Source of the DNA: an uncultured Chitinophagaceae bacterium
GTDB lineage: Bacteria; Bacteroidota; Bacteroidia; Chitinophagales; Chitinophagaceae
DNA length: 64,000 nt
Direction: 5' to 3'
Assembly: GCA_936908745.1 (NCBI GenBank)
Contig: CAKZFX010000020.1
Coordinates: forward strand, 62,001 to 126,000
The position numbers and the translations under genes are program-made. A model generated the notes under the pieces. The model was not told where the DNA came from. It made no database searches and saw only the letters and a program-made list of their open reading frames with translations. Of the stretch, positions 1-7,276 are shown in pieces (positions within the stretch are counted from its first letter, which is position 1; every line of letters begins with the position of its first letter).

Positions 1-1
1 G

Positions 2-82
2 TCGTTGATCGGGATTTTGCTGATCATTATTTCAGGTATAATTATTTCATTTACAAAGCGCAAGAATGCCCCGCAGAAATAA
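2..82 (+). CDS. C-terminal end of a membrane protein (partial, 5' end outside window)
   Basis: An open frame enters at the left edge and stops at 80-82. The 26 visible residues are a strongly hydrophobic stretch (SLIGILLIIISGIIISF) followed by a basic tail (TKRKNAPQK). This is what the last transmembrane helix and cytoplasmic tail of an integral membrane protein look like. The family cannot be named from so little sequence. A DMT/EamA-type permease would end this way, but so would many others. It lies just upstream of the arsR promoter on the same strand. Confidence 0.5.
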   Translation, partial: SLIGILLIIISGIIISFTKRKNAPQK

Positions 83-101
83 TTTTTTATTTGTTATATT
101 A

Positions 102-117
102 ATCGTATATTTGCGAT
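102..117 (+). promoter_or_regulatory. arsR promoter -7 box inside a probable ArsR operator
   Basis: A TATATTTG box (106-113) fits the Bacteroidota -7 consensus TAnnTTTG. It is framed by ATCG (102-105) and CGAT (114-117), giving a dyad centred on the box, 13 bases before the arsR ATG. ArsR/SmtB repressors usually bind imperfect inverted repeats over their own promoter, so this is the natural autoregulation site. The -33 element is not clear. The dyad is seen directly; binding is inferred. Confidence 0.55.
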
Positions 118-129
118 ATAGGATAAAAT

Positions 130-465
130 ATGGCTACACATAAGAAAGAAGAATTCAGCGTTAAAGAGCAATCACTGGCAGCCTTTGCCAAGGCGATCAG
201 TCATCCCGCCCGGATCGCTATACTGACAGTATTGGCAAAAAAGAATGAGTGTATTTGTGGCGAGATCGTGGAAGTGCTGCCGCTGGCGCAGAGTACCGTC
301 AGCCAGCATCTTAAAGAACTAAAAAATGCCGGGTTAATTGATGGCACGGTAGACGGCCCGCGCAGCTGTTATTGTATCAACTGGAAAACCTTTGAAAAAT
401 TTAATACAGAGTTTAATTCGTTGTTCACTCAACTGAAAGTGAAGAATGAGAAAGCCTGTTGCTAA
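130..465 (+). CDS. arsR: ArsR/SmtB-family metal(loid)-responsive transcriptional repressor
   Basis: A 111-residue winged-helix protein of the usual ArsR length. The N-terminal helix carries SHPARIAIL (24-32). Residues 52-70 (LAQSTVSQHLKELKNAGLI) are a textbook ArsR helix-turn-helix recognition region. C41 and C43 (ECICGE) match the position of the CxC metal-binding motif in ArsR alpha-3. Further cysteines at 80, 82, 110 and 111 could add thiol ligands for As(III) or Sb(III). By family knowledge it would repress its own operon until metalloid binding releases it from DNA. The dyad over the -7 box upstream and the arsenate-reductase-like gene downstream support an arsenic role. Another soft metal cannot be excluded. 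Confidence 0.85.
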   Translation: MATHKKEEFSVKEQSLAAFAKAISHPARIAILTVLAKKNECICGEIVEVLPLAQSTVSQHLKELKNAGLIDGTVDGPRSCYCINWKTFEKFNTEFNSLFTQLKVKNEKACC

Positions 466-500
466 AAGTCTTTATTGTTCACCTTTTAAAATAGCAAACC

Positions 501-584
501 ATGAAAGCAAACACAACACTGTTCAATGACCCCGGAAATGGTGGTTGTTGCGGTGGCAGCATTACCGATATGGGATGTTGCTAA
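501..584 (+). CDS. Cys-rich 27-residue micropeptide in the ars locus
   Basis: A short frame, ATG at 501 to TAA at 582-584, lies 35 bases after arsR and directly before a strong intrinsic terminator, so it would be the last cistron of the arsR transcript. It encodes 27 residues with a CC pair, a run of glycines and a terminal CC (GGCCGGSITDMGCC). Four cysteines in so short a peptide suggest soft-metal or metalloid binding. No family is recognised. Its position between arsR and an arsenate reductase is the only functional hint. Too short for most gene callers. Translation is inferred, not shown. Confidence 0.45.
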   Translation: MKANTTLFNDPGNGGCCGGSITDMGCC

Positions 585-588
585 AAAA

Positions 589-620
589 CAAAGGCACTGC
601 TAACCGGCAGTGCCTTTTCT
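589..620 (+). terminator. Intrinsic terminator after arsR-micropeptide
   Basis: Perfect 10-bp stem AAGGCACTGC (591-600) / GCAGTGCCTT (607-616) with a six-base loop, followed by a short T-rich tract. It separates arsR and the micropeptide from the arsC-like gene, which begins 14 bases later and so either needs its own promoter or depends on read-through. Confidence 0.8.
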
Positions 621-633
621 TAACTGAAAACGT

Positions 634-1026
634 ATGAAAAAGAAATTACTTTTTGTTTGTGTTGAAAACAGCAACCGCAGCCAGATGAGCCAGGCTTTTG
701 CATTCCTGCTCGGTGGCGAAAAGGTGGAAGCTTATAGCGCCGGGAGCAAGCCATCGGGCATCATCAACCCAAAAGCGATCGCTGCCATGAAAGAATTGGG
801 TTATGATCTCAGCGTGCATGAAAGTAAGTCGCTGGAAGAAGTAAAGCAGTTTGCCCCGTTTGACGTAGTCGTAACGATGGGCTGCGGCGACGCCTGCCCG
901 TGGATGCCCGCCCGCCGGTTTGTGGATTGGCAGATCCCCGATCCAAAGCATATGGACCCTGATGATTTTAATAAGGTAAGGGATTTTATCAGGGATAAAG
1001 TAGCGGCACTGCTCTCTTCCTTGTAA
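634..1026 (+). CDS. arsC: Arsenate reductase, low-Mr protein tyrosine phosphatase type
   Basis: A 130-residue cytoplasmic protein with the PTP-loop motif C-x5-R at the N-terminus (C9 to R15, in FVCVENSNRSQMS). A second cysteine pair lies in VTMGCGDACPW (C84 and C88), and the acidic loop DWQIPDP contains D103. Thioredoxin-coupled arsenate reductases of the pI258 type use three such cysteines in a relay to reduce arsenate to arsenite. The spacing here fits that scheme rather than a plain phosphatase. Context with arsR supports it. No arsenite efflux gene (acr3/arsB) is visible in the window, although the truncated membrane protein at the left edge could be a transporter. A phosphatase role on another substrate remains possible. 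Confidence 0.8.
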   Translation: MKKKLLFVCVENSNRSQMSQAFAFLLGGEKVEAYSAGSKPSGIINPKAIAAMKELGYDLSVHESKSLEEVKQFAPFDVVVTMGCGDACPWMPARRFVDWQIPDPKHMDPDDFNKVRDFIRDKVAALLSSL

Positions 1027-1057
1027 AACAAACCGTTTCTTTGTAAAAAGAATCGTT

Positions 1058-2710
1058 TTGACAACTCCCTTTTTGCCTGATCGTATTTACAAATTCCTTT
1101 TTGCCTTATTAGGGCTTGTGTATACCTGCGGACTTTTTGTGCCGCTGATGGATAATGACTCGGCGCACCACGCCAACATTGCGTTGCACATGCACCTTAC
1201 CGGTGATTATGTAAGCCTTATTGATTATGGAAGGGATTATTTGGATAAACCACATCTTCATTTCTGGCTGGCCGCCTTCAGCTATAAAATTTTTGGCGTT
1301 ACCGGCTTTGCCTATAAATTTCCTTCTTTTCTTTTCACCCTATTAGGCACGTACTCGACCTATCGTTTAGGCAAAACATTATACAATAAAGAAACCGGAA
1401 AATTAGCAGCCTTACTTATTGCCGCGGCTTTTGCCTATATACTGGCGAATAACGATGTGCGCATGGATGCCATACTGACTGCAAGCATTGCATTTGCAAG
1501 CTGGCAACTGGCTGCTTTTATCAGGGAAAAACAATTGATCAATGCTGTTGGTTCCGCATTGGGACTGGCTTTAGGTTTTTGCACCAAAGGACATATCGGT
1601 GTGCTGGTACCACTGGCCGGCGCCTTTTTTTATATTTTATATCTAAAGGATTGGAAGCTTTTCCTGAACTGGAAATTATACAGCATCGTTCCGTTGTTTG
1701 CTTTGTTTATTGCGCCGGTCGTTTATTGTTATTACCTGCAATATAACCTGCATCCCGAAAAAGTGGTGCGTGGCAAAGATCATATTAACGGGGTGAAATT
1801 TATTTTATTCGGGCAAAGTGTGGAACGTTTCCAGGGTGATAGTTTTGGCAGCGACAGCAAGAATGATTATTTCTTTTTCCTGCATTCTTTTCTATGGGCT
1901 TTTGCGCCGTGGAGCATTTTAGCTTATATAGCTATCGGCAACAGGCTGAAAGGATTTGCTAAACGAAAAGGCGAATGGTTTACACCGGCTGTCTTTATCA
2001 TCACGTTGCTCGTTGTTTCTTTATCCGGTTTTAAACTGCCGCATTATCTCAACATCGTTTTCCCTGCTACCGCTGTGTTGACGGCTTCTTTTATCCTGCT
2101 GAAAAAGGAGGATGCAAAATGGGTGAAAATAATTTACACATTACAACGTATCATTTCTGTCTTATTGCTTGTGTTAATAGCCGGGCTCACATTCTGGGCC
2201 TTCCCCATTCATCGTATGTGGGTGATGATTGGCGTGGTGTTATTTCTTGCGGTGTTTTTCTTCTTCTTTAAAAGCGCATTATTGAACAAGCTGCAAAAAG
2301 CGGTTTCTTTATCAGTAGCGGCAATGGCATTGGTTTTCTTTTTATTGAACACTAATTTTTATCCGCAACTCTTAAAATACCAGGGAGGCAATGAACTGGC
2401 ATTTGCGGCTAAAGGAAAGGTTGATTTTTCCAATGTGTATTTCTGGAAAGAAACCTATAGCTCTTCTTTTTGCTTTTATAGTAAAACATTGCGTAAGCCT
2501 TTTACAGATTCGACCATACAGGCAGGCAAGCCGGTTTGGCTGATCTATGATATCCGCAGCGAAGAAGAAATAAAAGCAGCAGGTTATCAAATTGGTCAGA
2601 AGCTGGAAGCGATTGACTACGAGATCACCAAACTGGATATCAAATTTGTAAACCCTGCACGCCGGGAAAGCCAATGCACTAAGCTGGTGCTGGCAGAAAT
2701 AACAAAATAG
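1058..2710 (+). CDS. GT39/ArnT-like membrane glycosyltransferase
   Basis: A 550-residue polytopic protein with about a dozen hydrophobic segments. After the first segment (about residues 10-30) comes MDNDSAHHANIA, the acidic first-loop motif where GT-C enzymes carry the catalytic D/E. DKPHLHFWLAA and DVRMDAILTASI further on are typical of ArnT/PMT_2 proteins. Such enzymes move a sugar from a polyprenyl-phosphate donor onto lipid A or another envelope acceptor on the periplasmic side. TTG is chosen as start because the first ATG in frame would delete transmembrane segment 1. Its stop lies four bases from the end of the convergent zinc-ribbon gene. The acceptor and sugar are unknown. Confidence 0.75.
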   Translation: MTTPFLPDRIYKFLFALLGLVYTCGLFVPLMDNDSAHHANIALHMHLTGDYVSLIDYGRDYLDKPHLHFWLAAFSYKIFGVTGFAYKFPSFLFTLLGTYSTYRLGKTLYNKETGKLAALLIAAAFAYILANNDVRMDAILTASIAFASWQLAAFIREKQLINAVGSALGLALGFCTKGHIGVLVPLAGAFFYILYLKDWKLFLNWKLYSIVPLFALFIAPVVYCYYLQYNLHPEKVVRGKDHINGVKFILFGQSVERFQGDSFGSDSKNDYFFFLHSFLWAFAPWSILAYIAIGNRLKGFAKRKGEWFTPAVFIITLLVVSLSGFKLPHYLNIVFPATAVLTASFILLKKEDAKWVKIIYTLQRIISVLLLVLIAGLTFWAFPIHRMWVMIGVVLFLAVFFFFFKSALLNKLQKAVSLSVAAMALVFFLLNTNFYPQLLKYQGGNELAFAAKGKVDFSNVYFWKETYSSSFCFYSKTLRKPFTDSTIQAGKPVWLIYDIRSEEEIKAAGYQIGQKLEAIDYEITKLDIKFVNPARRESQCTKLVLAEITK

Positions 2711-2713
2711 CGG

Positions 2714-3313
2714 CTACCTGTTAATATCAAGGATTTCTCCTCTATCCAGCATAGACTTTAATGCTGTTTTGGATATACCTACCTGGAGCCCTTCACTATA
2801 AGGCTTGTCTTTTAGCCGGTCAAGGCCGGATTGTTTATCGGTTTCGTATTCATTGACTTCAAGGAATGCTGTGTCCCGGGCAACATCAACGACTTTGTAT
2901 AAAGTATAGCTTTTTGAATTGAGTTTGACTTCGTACACATCGCCTTTTTGAGGATCAAGGATCAGTTTTTTATTTCTTGCATCTTTTGCCTGGCCGTTAA
3001 TAACACCCGCAGTTACCAGTATAGCTATTAATCCTACGCCTGCGAACATCCACCAGGGTCTTTTAGCCTGCTTTGCCAGGTCGTGGTAGGATTGGTTAAT
3101 TGCATCGGGCATCTGCTCTTCTTTCCACACACGATTGCAGTGTGAACATTCGCAGTAGCCTGTTTTGCCAATAGGAAAAAAAGGAATCCAGAAAACATGG
3201 GCATATTTGCGGTAGACATAGAGGGTCAGCGTACTGGTATGCCCGCAGCTGGGACATTTAGTAAACAAAGATTCTTGTGCCACTTTGCTGGCGCGGCTTC
3301 CATATATAATCAT
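2714..3313 (-). CDS. Zinc-ribbon membrane protein of unknown function
   Basis: A 199-residue protein whose first 60 residues form a zinc ribbon: CPSC at 20-23 and CSHC at 56-59, with an extra C54. A single transmembrane helix follows at about 87-105 (WWMFAGVGLIAILVTAGVI). The remaining 90 residues are polar and presumably lie on the other side of the membrane. Small zinc-ribbon plus one-TM proteins are common in Bacteroidota and mostly uncharacterised. No catalytic motif is visible. It is transcribed away from the esterase gene group and converges on the GT39 gene. Confidence 0.6.
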   Translation of the reverse strand: MIIYGSRASKVAQESLFTKCPSCGHTSTLTLYVYRKYAHVFWIPFFPIGKTGYCECSHCNRVWKEEQMPDAINQSYHDLAKQAKRPWWMFAGVGLIAILVTAGVINGQAKDARNKKLILDPQKGDVYEVKLNSKSYTLYKVVDVARDTAFLEVNEYETDKQSGLDRLKDKPYSEGLQVGISKTALKSMLDRGEILDINR

Positions 3314-3362
3314 AGCCAGTTTGGTTAAAAGGCGAATCTAATGAAAGTGATAAATTCATGGC

Positions 3363-4148
3363 TCATAAATCTTTTAAAGCCGCAAAAATTTTATCTATGG
3401 CCGGCGCACGGATGCTGAAATGATTCGCATTACCGATCTCTGTTTTTGAAATAGTAAATCCGGCATACTTTCTTTCCGAAGTGGTTTTATAAAAATTGCG
3501 TGTGGAGTATAACACTTTGTTTAAAAACTCAAGCCCTCCGACATATAAAGTGACATTTGCTTTAAGCGTCTTATGTGTTTTGTAAAACGCTTCTTCTATT
3601 TTATCCAGTTCATAATAATTGGCCCAGATGGAAGGGCTGATAGCAAAATGCCGGTCAAACAGCGGATCGGGTTTGAATAATGTATAAAGACAGAACAAAC
3701 CGCCAAAAGAATGACCAATGAACACCCGGCTTTTCTTATTCGGCATTTTCTTTTCAATGGAAGGGATCAGTTCTTTTTGGAGAAAGAGATAAAATAAATC
3801 AGCCTTGCCGAAGTCCTTAGTTGCATTTTTACTGATGTCAGAAGGAATCAAATCCCGGGGGCGCTGGTCGTGCCAGTCGCCGGTATGGGCAATGGCGATG
3901 ATAACACAGTTGGAAGGAATATCGGCTTTCCAGCTGCTGCTTTTGCCCAAGACATAATCACCAATGCCAATGGAGCCATCGGTCATATACACATGATGAT
4001 ACTTCTTTTGCGCCGAATAGCCTTCGGGTTTCTTTATAATGATGGCATATTTATCTTTTGCATAGGAAGAATAAATAGTGTCAGTTTGTGCAAAAAGACA
4101 ATTGCCGGTAAATAATAGAATGAAAAACAAAAAAATGCGGTAACTCAT
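3363..4148 (-). CDS. Secreted alpha/beta-hydrolase esterase (esterase D / IroE-like)
   Basis: Starting at the ATG at 4148, the product is 261 residues with a clear signal peptide (MSYRIFLFFILLFTGNCLFA, then QTDT). A longer frame extends upstream, but it adds an implausible N-terminus before that signal, so it was trimmed. The nucleophile elbow GHSFGG (S147) and the nearby strand order fit the putative-esterase family that includes IroE and esterase D-like enzymes. A late NANHFS segment could supply the catalytic histidine. It probably acts on a carboxylic ester in the periplasm or at the surface; the substrate is unknown. Confidence 0.75.
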   Translation of the reverse strand: MSYRIFLFFILLFTGNCLFAQTDTIYSSYAKDKYAIIIKKPEGYSAQKKYHHVYMTDGSIGIGDYVLGKSSSWKADIPSNCVIIAIAHTGDWHDQRPRDLIPSDISKNATKDFGKADLFYLFLQKELIPSIEKKMPNKKSRVFIGHSFGGLFCLYTLFKPDPLFDRHFAISPSIWANYYELDKIEEAFYKTHKTLKANVTLYVGGLEFLNKVLYSTRNFYKTTSERKYAGFTISKTEIGNANHFSIRAPAIDKIFAALKDL

Positions 4149-4224
4149 AACATTAAAATAAATTATGTTTTTCCTTGCTGCAAACAGTTCCAAATGATCG
4201 CCATTCGCTATTCCTTTGTGCAAT

Positions 4225-4299
4225 TTATTTAAAAACACTAACAGCCAGCACCACGATGGCAAGGGCAAGTGTCAACGTCATTTTGCCCAGCACTTCCAT
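4225..4299 (-). CDS. Possible 24-residue single-TM micropeptide
   Basis: In the otherwise empty space upstream of the esterase gene, an ATG at 4297-4299 opens a 24-residue frame ending in TAA at 4225-4227. Almost the whole product is one hydrophobic helix (MTLTLALAIVVLAVSVF) between a short acidic start and a final lysine. It could be a small membrane peptide or a chance frame. No homologue is recognised, and no clear ribosome binding site is visible, which is uninformative in Bacteroidota. Confidence 0.25.
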   Translation of the reverse strand: MEVLGKMTLTLALAIVVLAVSVFK

Positions 4300-4397
4300 T
4301 TTGTTAAAATAAAATTCGGCGTTGCCTTTTTGGCTTTACTGCCATAGATTTTATTATAAACTAAATATACTCACTTCATCGAATAAACAAAAGGGCA

Positions 4398-4435
4398 TAA
4401 AAAAAGGAAACGAACTGTTTCCTTTTATTCTTTTT
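4398..4435 (-). terminator. Intrinsic terminator of kdnB (possibly bidirectional)
   Basis: Stem AAAAGGAAAC (4402-4411) / GTTTCCTTTT (4417-4426) with loop GAACT. Read on the minus strand it is followed by a run of Ts, 20 bases after the kdnB stop. A T-rich tract on the other side would also serve plus-strand transcription. Confidence 0.75.
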
Positions 4436-4446
4436 ATAAAGTGAGC

Positions 4447-5520
4447 TTACAGTTTTTCATACAACTGGCGCAACTTCTCCCTTGTCATGATCTTTTCCCA
4501 GTCCTTGCCCAGTGCATTTTCCCACAAAGGCTTCATGCCCATGCTCACATTGATCATTTTTTCAAAATCATCATCGCTCAAGCCTTTACAAATGCCTGCA
4601 GGAATATCAATATTGTTTTTCTCTACCATGTACTTAAACTCCTTTACACCGGCAGGATAATATTCTTCCAAATGGTTCATCACGATACAATTGCCGATAC
4701 CGTGTTTTGTGCCCAATAAATAACTCAAACCATAACTCACAGCATGGGCCACACCTACCTGGGAGTAAGCGATACTCATTCCGCCGGCATACGAAGCCAT
4801 CATCAGCATATCGTCGCTTTCTTCATCCCACTGGTCTTTGTCCACAAACACTTTCTGGCAAAGCTGCAAGGCTTTTTCGCCATAGCTTTTGCTGAACTCG
4901 TTGAGATAAGTTCCTTCCAAACTTTCAATGCAATGGATATAACAATCCATACCTGTATAGAAACGCTGGTTCACGGGTGCATTCGCTGTCAGTTCGGGGT
5001 CTAAAACGATCTGGTCAAACGGCGTAAAATCAGAGTTCATACCCAGCTTTTTCGTGGGGCCAGTCAACACAGTTGTTCTTGATACTTCAGCGCCAGTGCC
5101 ACTGAGTGTAGGAATACCTACTTTATAAACGCCGGCATTTTTCACCAGGTCCCAACCCTGGTAGTCGGCTGAAGAACCGGGATTGTTCATCATTAGTGAA
5201 ACCGCTTTTGCCAGGTCCATCGCACTACCACCACCGATGCCGATCACACCGCTTACCGTTCCAAACTCTTCTTTAAGTTGTTGCGCCAGGGAATCAACAT
5301 ACGTTGTTTTTGGCTCGTAGGTTACGTCCACAAAAATGATCTTATCATTTCCACGCAAAGGCACACGGCCGGCCAACGGTTTGCCTTCAAAAAAATGATC
5401 GACTAAAAAGATCATTGGTGCGCCGTTTTTGCGGTGTGGTGCGATGATCTCATCCAGTTGGTTGAATGAACCACGGCCATACACTACGTAACCCACCATC
5501 TTAAAGTTTCTGAATTTCAT
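4447..5520 (-). CDS. kdnB: 3-deoxy-alpha-D-manno-octulosonate 8-oxidase (KdnB)
   Basis: A 357-residue iron-containing alcohol dehydrogenase. GGGSAMDLAK (97-106) is the nucleotide-binding loop and GIPTLSGTGAEVSRTT the second family signature. Metal ligands are D192, H196, H259 and H273 (GMDCYIHC, GVAHAV, TKHGIGN). From memory, the whole sequence closely follows Shewanella KdnB (MKFRNFK start, FEGKPLA, NPGSSADYQGWDL). KdnB oxidises C8 of Kdo so that the aminotransferase KdnA can install an amino group, giving 8-amino-Kdo for lipopolysaccharide. kdsB lies about 1.8 kb upstream on the same strand, which fits. KdnA is not in the window. A generic Fe-ADH of other specificity is the alternative. Confidence 0.85.
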   Translation of the reverse strand: MKFRNFKMVGYVVYGRGSFNQLDEIIAPHRKNGAPMIFLVDHFFEGKPLAGRVPLRGNDKIIFVDVTYEPKTTYVDSLAQQLKEEFGTVSGVIGIGGGSAMDLAKAVSLMMNNPGSSADYQGWDLVKNAGVYKVGIPTLSGTGAEVSRTTVLTGPTKKLGMNSDFTPFDQIVLDPELTANAPVNQRFYTGMDCYIHCIESLEGTYLNEFSKSYGEKALQLCQKVFVDKDQWDEESDDMLMMASYAGGMSIAYSQVGVAHAVSYGLSYLLGTKHGIGNCIVMNHLEEYYPAGVKEFKYMVEKNNIDIPAGICKGLSDDDFEKMINVSMGMKPLWENALGKDWEKIMTREKLRQLYEKL

Positions 5521-5532
5521 ATTTTAGTTTTT

Positions 5533-6006
5533 ACCACAAAGGGCACGAAGCTCTTTGCACAGAGGGCACAAAGTTAAAGGACAAGTCTTTTAATACCATT
5601 CTTTAATAATGTAACATTAAAATTTATCAATAAGCCCAGGCGACAGCCGGAAAGTTTGAGATAAGTAAGCACCTGTGCCGTATGGATATGATTTAAAGCT
5701 TCGATGGCGTTTATTTCAACTATTAATTTACTGTTTATAAGCAGATCAACCCGGTATCCTGCGTCAAGCTTAATTTCTTCGTAAATTAATGGTAAGGCTT
5801 TTTCCTTTTCTGTGAAATAGCCAGCTTTTTGCAATTCATAAAAAAGACATTCTTTATAAGACGATTCAAGAAGCCCCGGCCCTAAATTCCTGTGTACTTT
5901 TAAGGCATTGCCAATAACTTGCTGAGATAGCAAATTAAGTTCCGGTGGAATAACGGAGTAACTCATCTCAGGGTACTTTGTGAAAACACTTTGTGTTCTC
6001 TGTGGT
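5533..6006. mobile_element. Putative non-autonomous element: GxxExxY gene between ACCACAGAG-type inverted ends
   Basis: The left end reads ACCACAAAGGGCACGAAG inward from 5533. The right end, read on the other strand inward from 6006, gives ACCACAGAGAACACAAAG. These inverted ends enclose exactly one gene, the GxxExxY reading frame. The same sequence family occurs without a gene in at least eight other intergenic places in this window, often as paired inverted ends. No transposase is present, so movement would depend on an enzyme elsewhere. The ends are seen directly; mobility is inferred. Confidence 0.5.
5574..5966 (-). CDS. GxxExxY protein
   Basis: A 130-residue protein with the defining G-x-x-E-x-x-Y motif in GPGLLESSYKECL (about residues 28-40), followed by a compact beta-rich core: GYRVDLLINSKLIVEINAIE. 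Family members resemble small PD-(D/E)xK nuclease folds, where D-x(n)-E-x-K provides the active site. Here the segment reads VEINAIE, with asparagine where lysine is usual, so catalytic competence is doubtful. The gene sits between inverted repeats of an interspersed family and interrupts the spacing between the kdsB-side genes and kdnB. Function of the family is unknown. Confidence 0.75.
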   Translation of the reverse strand: MSYSVIPPELNLLSQQVIGNALKVHRNLGPGLLESSYKECLFYELQKAGYFTEKEKALPLIYEEIKLDAGYRVDLLINSKLIVEINAIEALNHIHTAQVLTYLKLSGCRLGLLINFNVTLLKNGIKRLVL

Positions 6007-6097
6007 TGATAAAAGCTTCCTATTAAGTTAAGTAATAATCCGTGAAAAAGGGTATGGTTAGCTGGTAAAAAGATCGCATCTTGAAGAAAATTTTCTC

Positions 6098-7276
6098 ATG
6101 CCCGAACACCAACAAACCATTACCGTTGCCGGTTATGACACTTCCTCTATTCTTGCATTGGCGCATGGCACTTTACAGCAACTGAATTGGACGATCAAAT
6201 ATGCCGGTGATAATACGCTGATCGGTTACACGCCCCGCACATGGAAGCGTTTTGACAATGAAATAACGGTTGATACGGCCGACAACCAGCTTACCATCAC
6301 CAGCAAGATGGTACATGGTGAAGCGTTTGATATGATGGGAAGGACAAAAAAAGATGTGGCTGATTTTCTTGCTGCTTTTGAAGAATGTAAAAAGAAATCC
6401 ACTGCTGAAAATGTAGAAGAATGGAAGCAAAAAGCAACCGGTTTGCAGGAAGAAACCGTGAAGATAGTGGAGCAGGAGGTAAAGAACTATGCGGAGATGG
6501 ACAAAGTGATGAACTTTTCCAAAGGCGGTATGCAAATTACATACGGACTGATTGCTATTAACGTAGGCATATTCGTATTGATGGTGGTAAGCGGTGTGGA
6601 TTTTTTTCAACCTCAAGCCGGATCTATAATGAAGTGGGGAGGAAGTTTTTCCGGTATGGATTTAAACGGAGACTGGTGGCGTGCATTTACCAGTATGTTC
6701 CTTCATTTTGGAATATTACATCTTGCCCTTAATATGTATGCGCTATACTCGGTAGGTGTATTCTTAGAACCCATGTTGGGCAAAGGAAGATATATCATCG
6801 CTTATTTGTGCGCAGGTTTATTAGCAAGTATTGTGAGTATAGTCTGGCGAATAGATGGAATAGAAGTTGGTGCAGGTGCCTCTGGTGCCATCTTCGGTAT
6901 GTTTGGTGTTTTCCTCGCCCTGATGGTAACGAATACGGTGCCTAAGAAAGTAAAGCAAGCCATGCTGCAAAGTATTCTAATATTTATTGCCTTCAACGTA
7001 TTTTATGGCTTCAGGCCCGGCTCAGGCATTGACAATGCGGCGCATTTAGGCGGATTGGTCAGCGGTTTTATTATCGGTTGTTTGTATTCGTTGACATTTA
7101 AAAATGCAACAAAACAAAAAACAACTGCTATCACAGTTTTTGTGGCCATCATTACGGCCGCTATTATGGTAGCAGTATTTAAAACAGTGAGCGTTCCTCC
7201 TGCCAAAGTGGATTTTGAAACCGGGCAAATTTATTATTACGGTGAAGCGCCGGCGGACAATGGACCGTCAGAGTAA
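6098..7276 (+). CDS. Rhomboid-family intramembrane serine protease
   Basis: A 392-residue protein. Residues 1-145 are soluble with a charged helical segment. A rhomboid core of six or seven transmembrane helices follows. HFGILHLALNMYALY is the helix-2 HxxxN region. GAGASGAIFG holds the catalytic serine S262 and NAAHLGGLVSG the catalytic H316. The Ser-His dyad is therefore complete and the enzyme should cleave membrane-protein substrates within or next to the bilayer. The N-terminal cytoplasmic extension is long for a bacterial rhomboid and may select substrates. Its stop overlaps the end of convergent kdsB by nine bases. Confidence 0.85.
   Translation: MPEHQQTITVAGYDTSSILALAHGTLQQLNWTIKYAGDNTLIGYTPRTWKRFDNEITVDTADNQLTITSKMVHGEAFDMMGRTKKDVADFLAAFEECKKKSTAENVEEWKQKATGLQEETVKIVEQEVKNYAEMDKVMNFSKGGMQITYGLIAINVGIFVLMVVSGVDFFQPQAGSIMKWGGSFSGMDLNGDWWRAFTSMFLHFGILHLALNMYALYSVGVFLEPMLGKGRYIIAYLCAGLLASIVSIVWRIDGIEVGAGASGAIFGMFGVFLALMVTNTVPKKVKQAMLQSILIFIAFNVFYGFRPGSGIDNAAHLGGLVSGFIIGCLYSLTFKNATKQKTTAITVFVAIITAAIMVAVFKTVSVPPAKVDFETGQIYYYGEAPADNGPSE

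Noticed and set aside
4149..4268. Longer N-terminus for the esterase
   Set aside because: The extension has no signal peptide, while the internal ATG at 4148 begins a perfect one.
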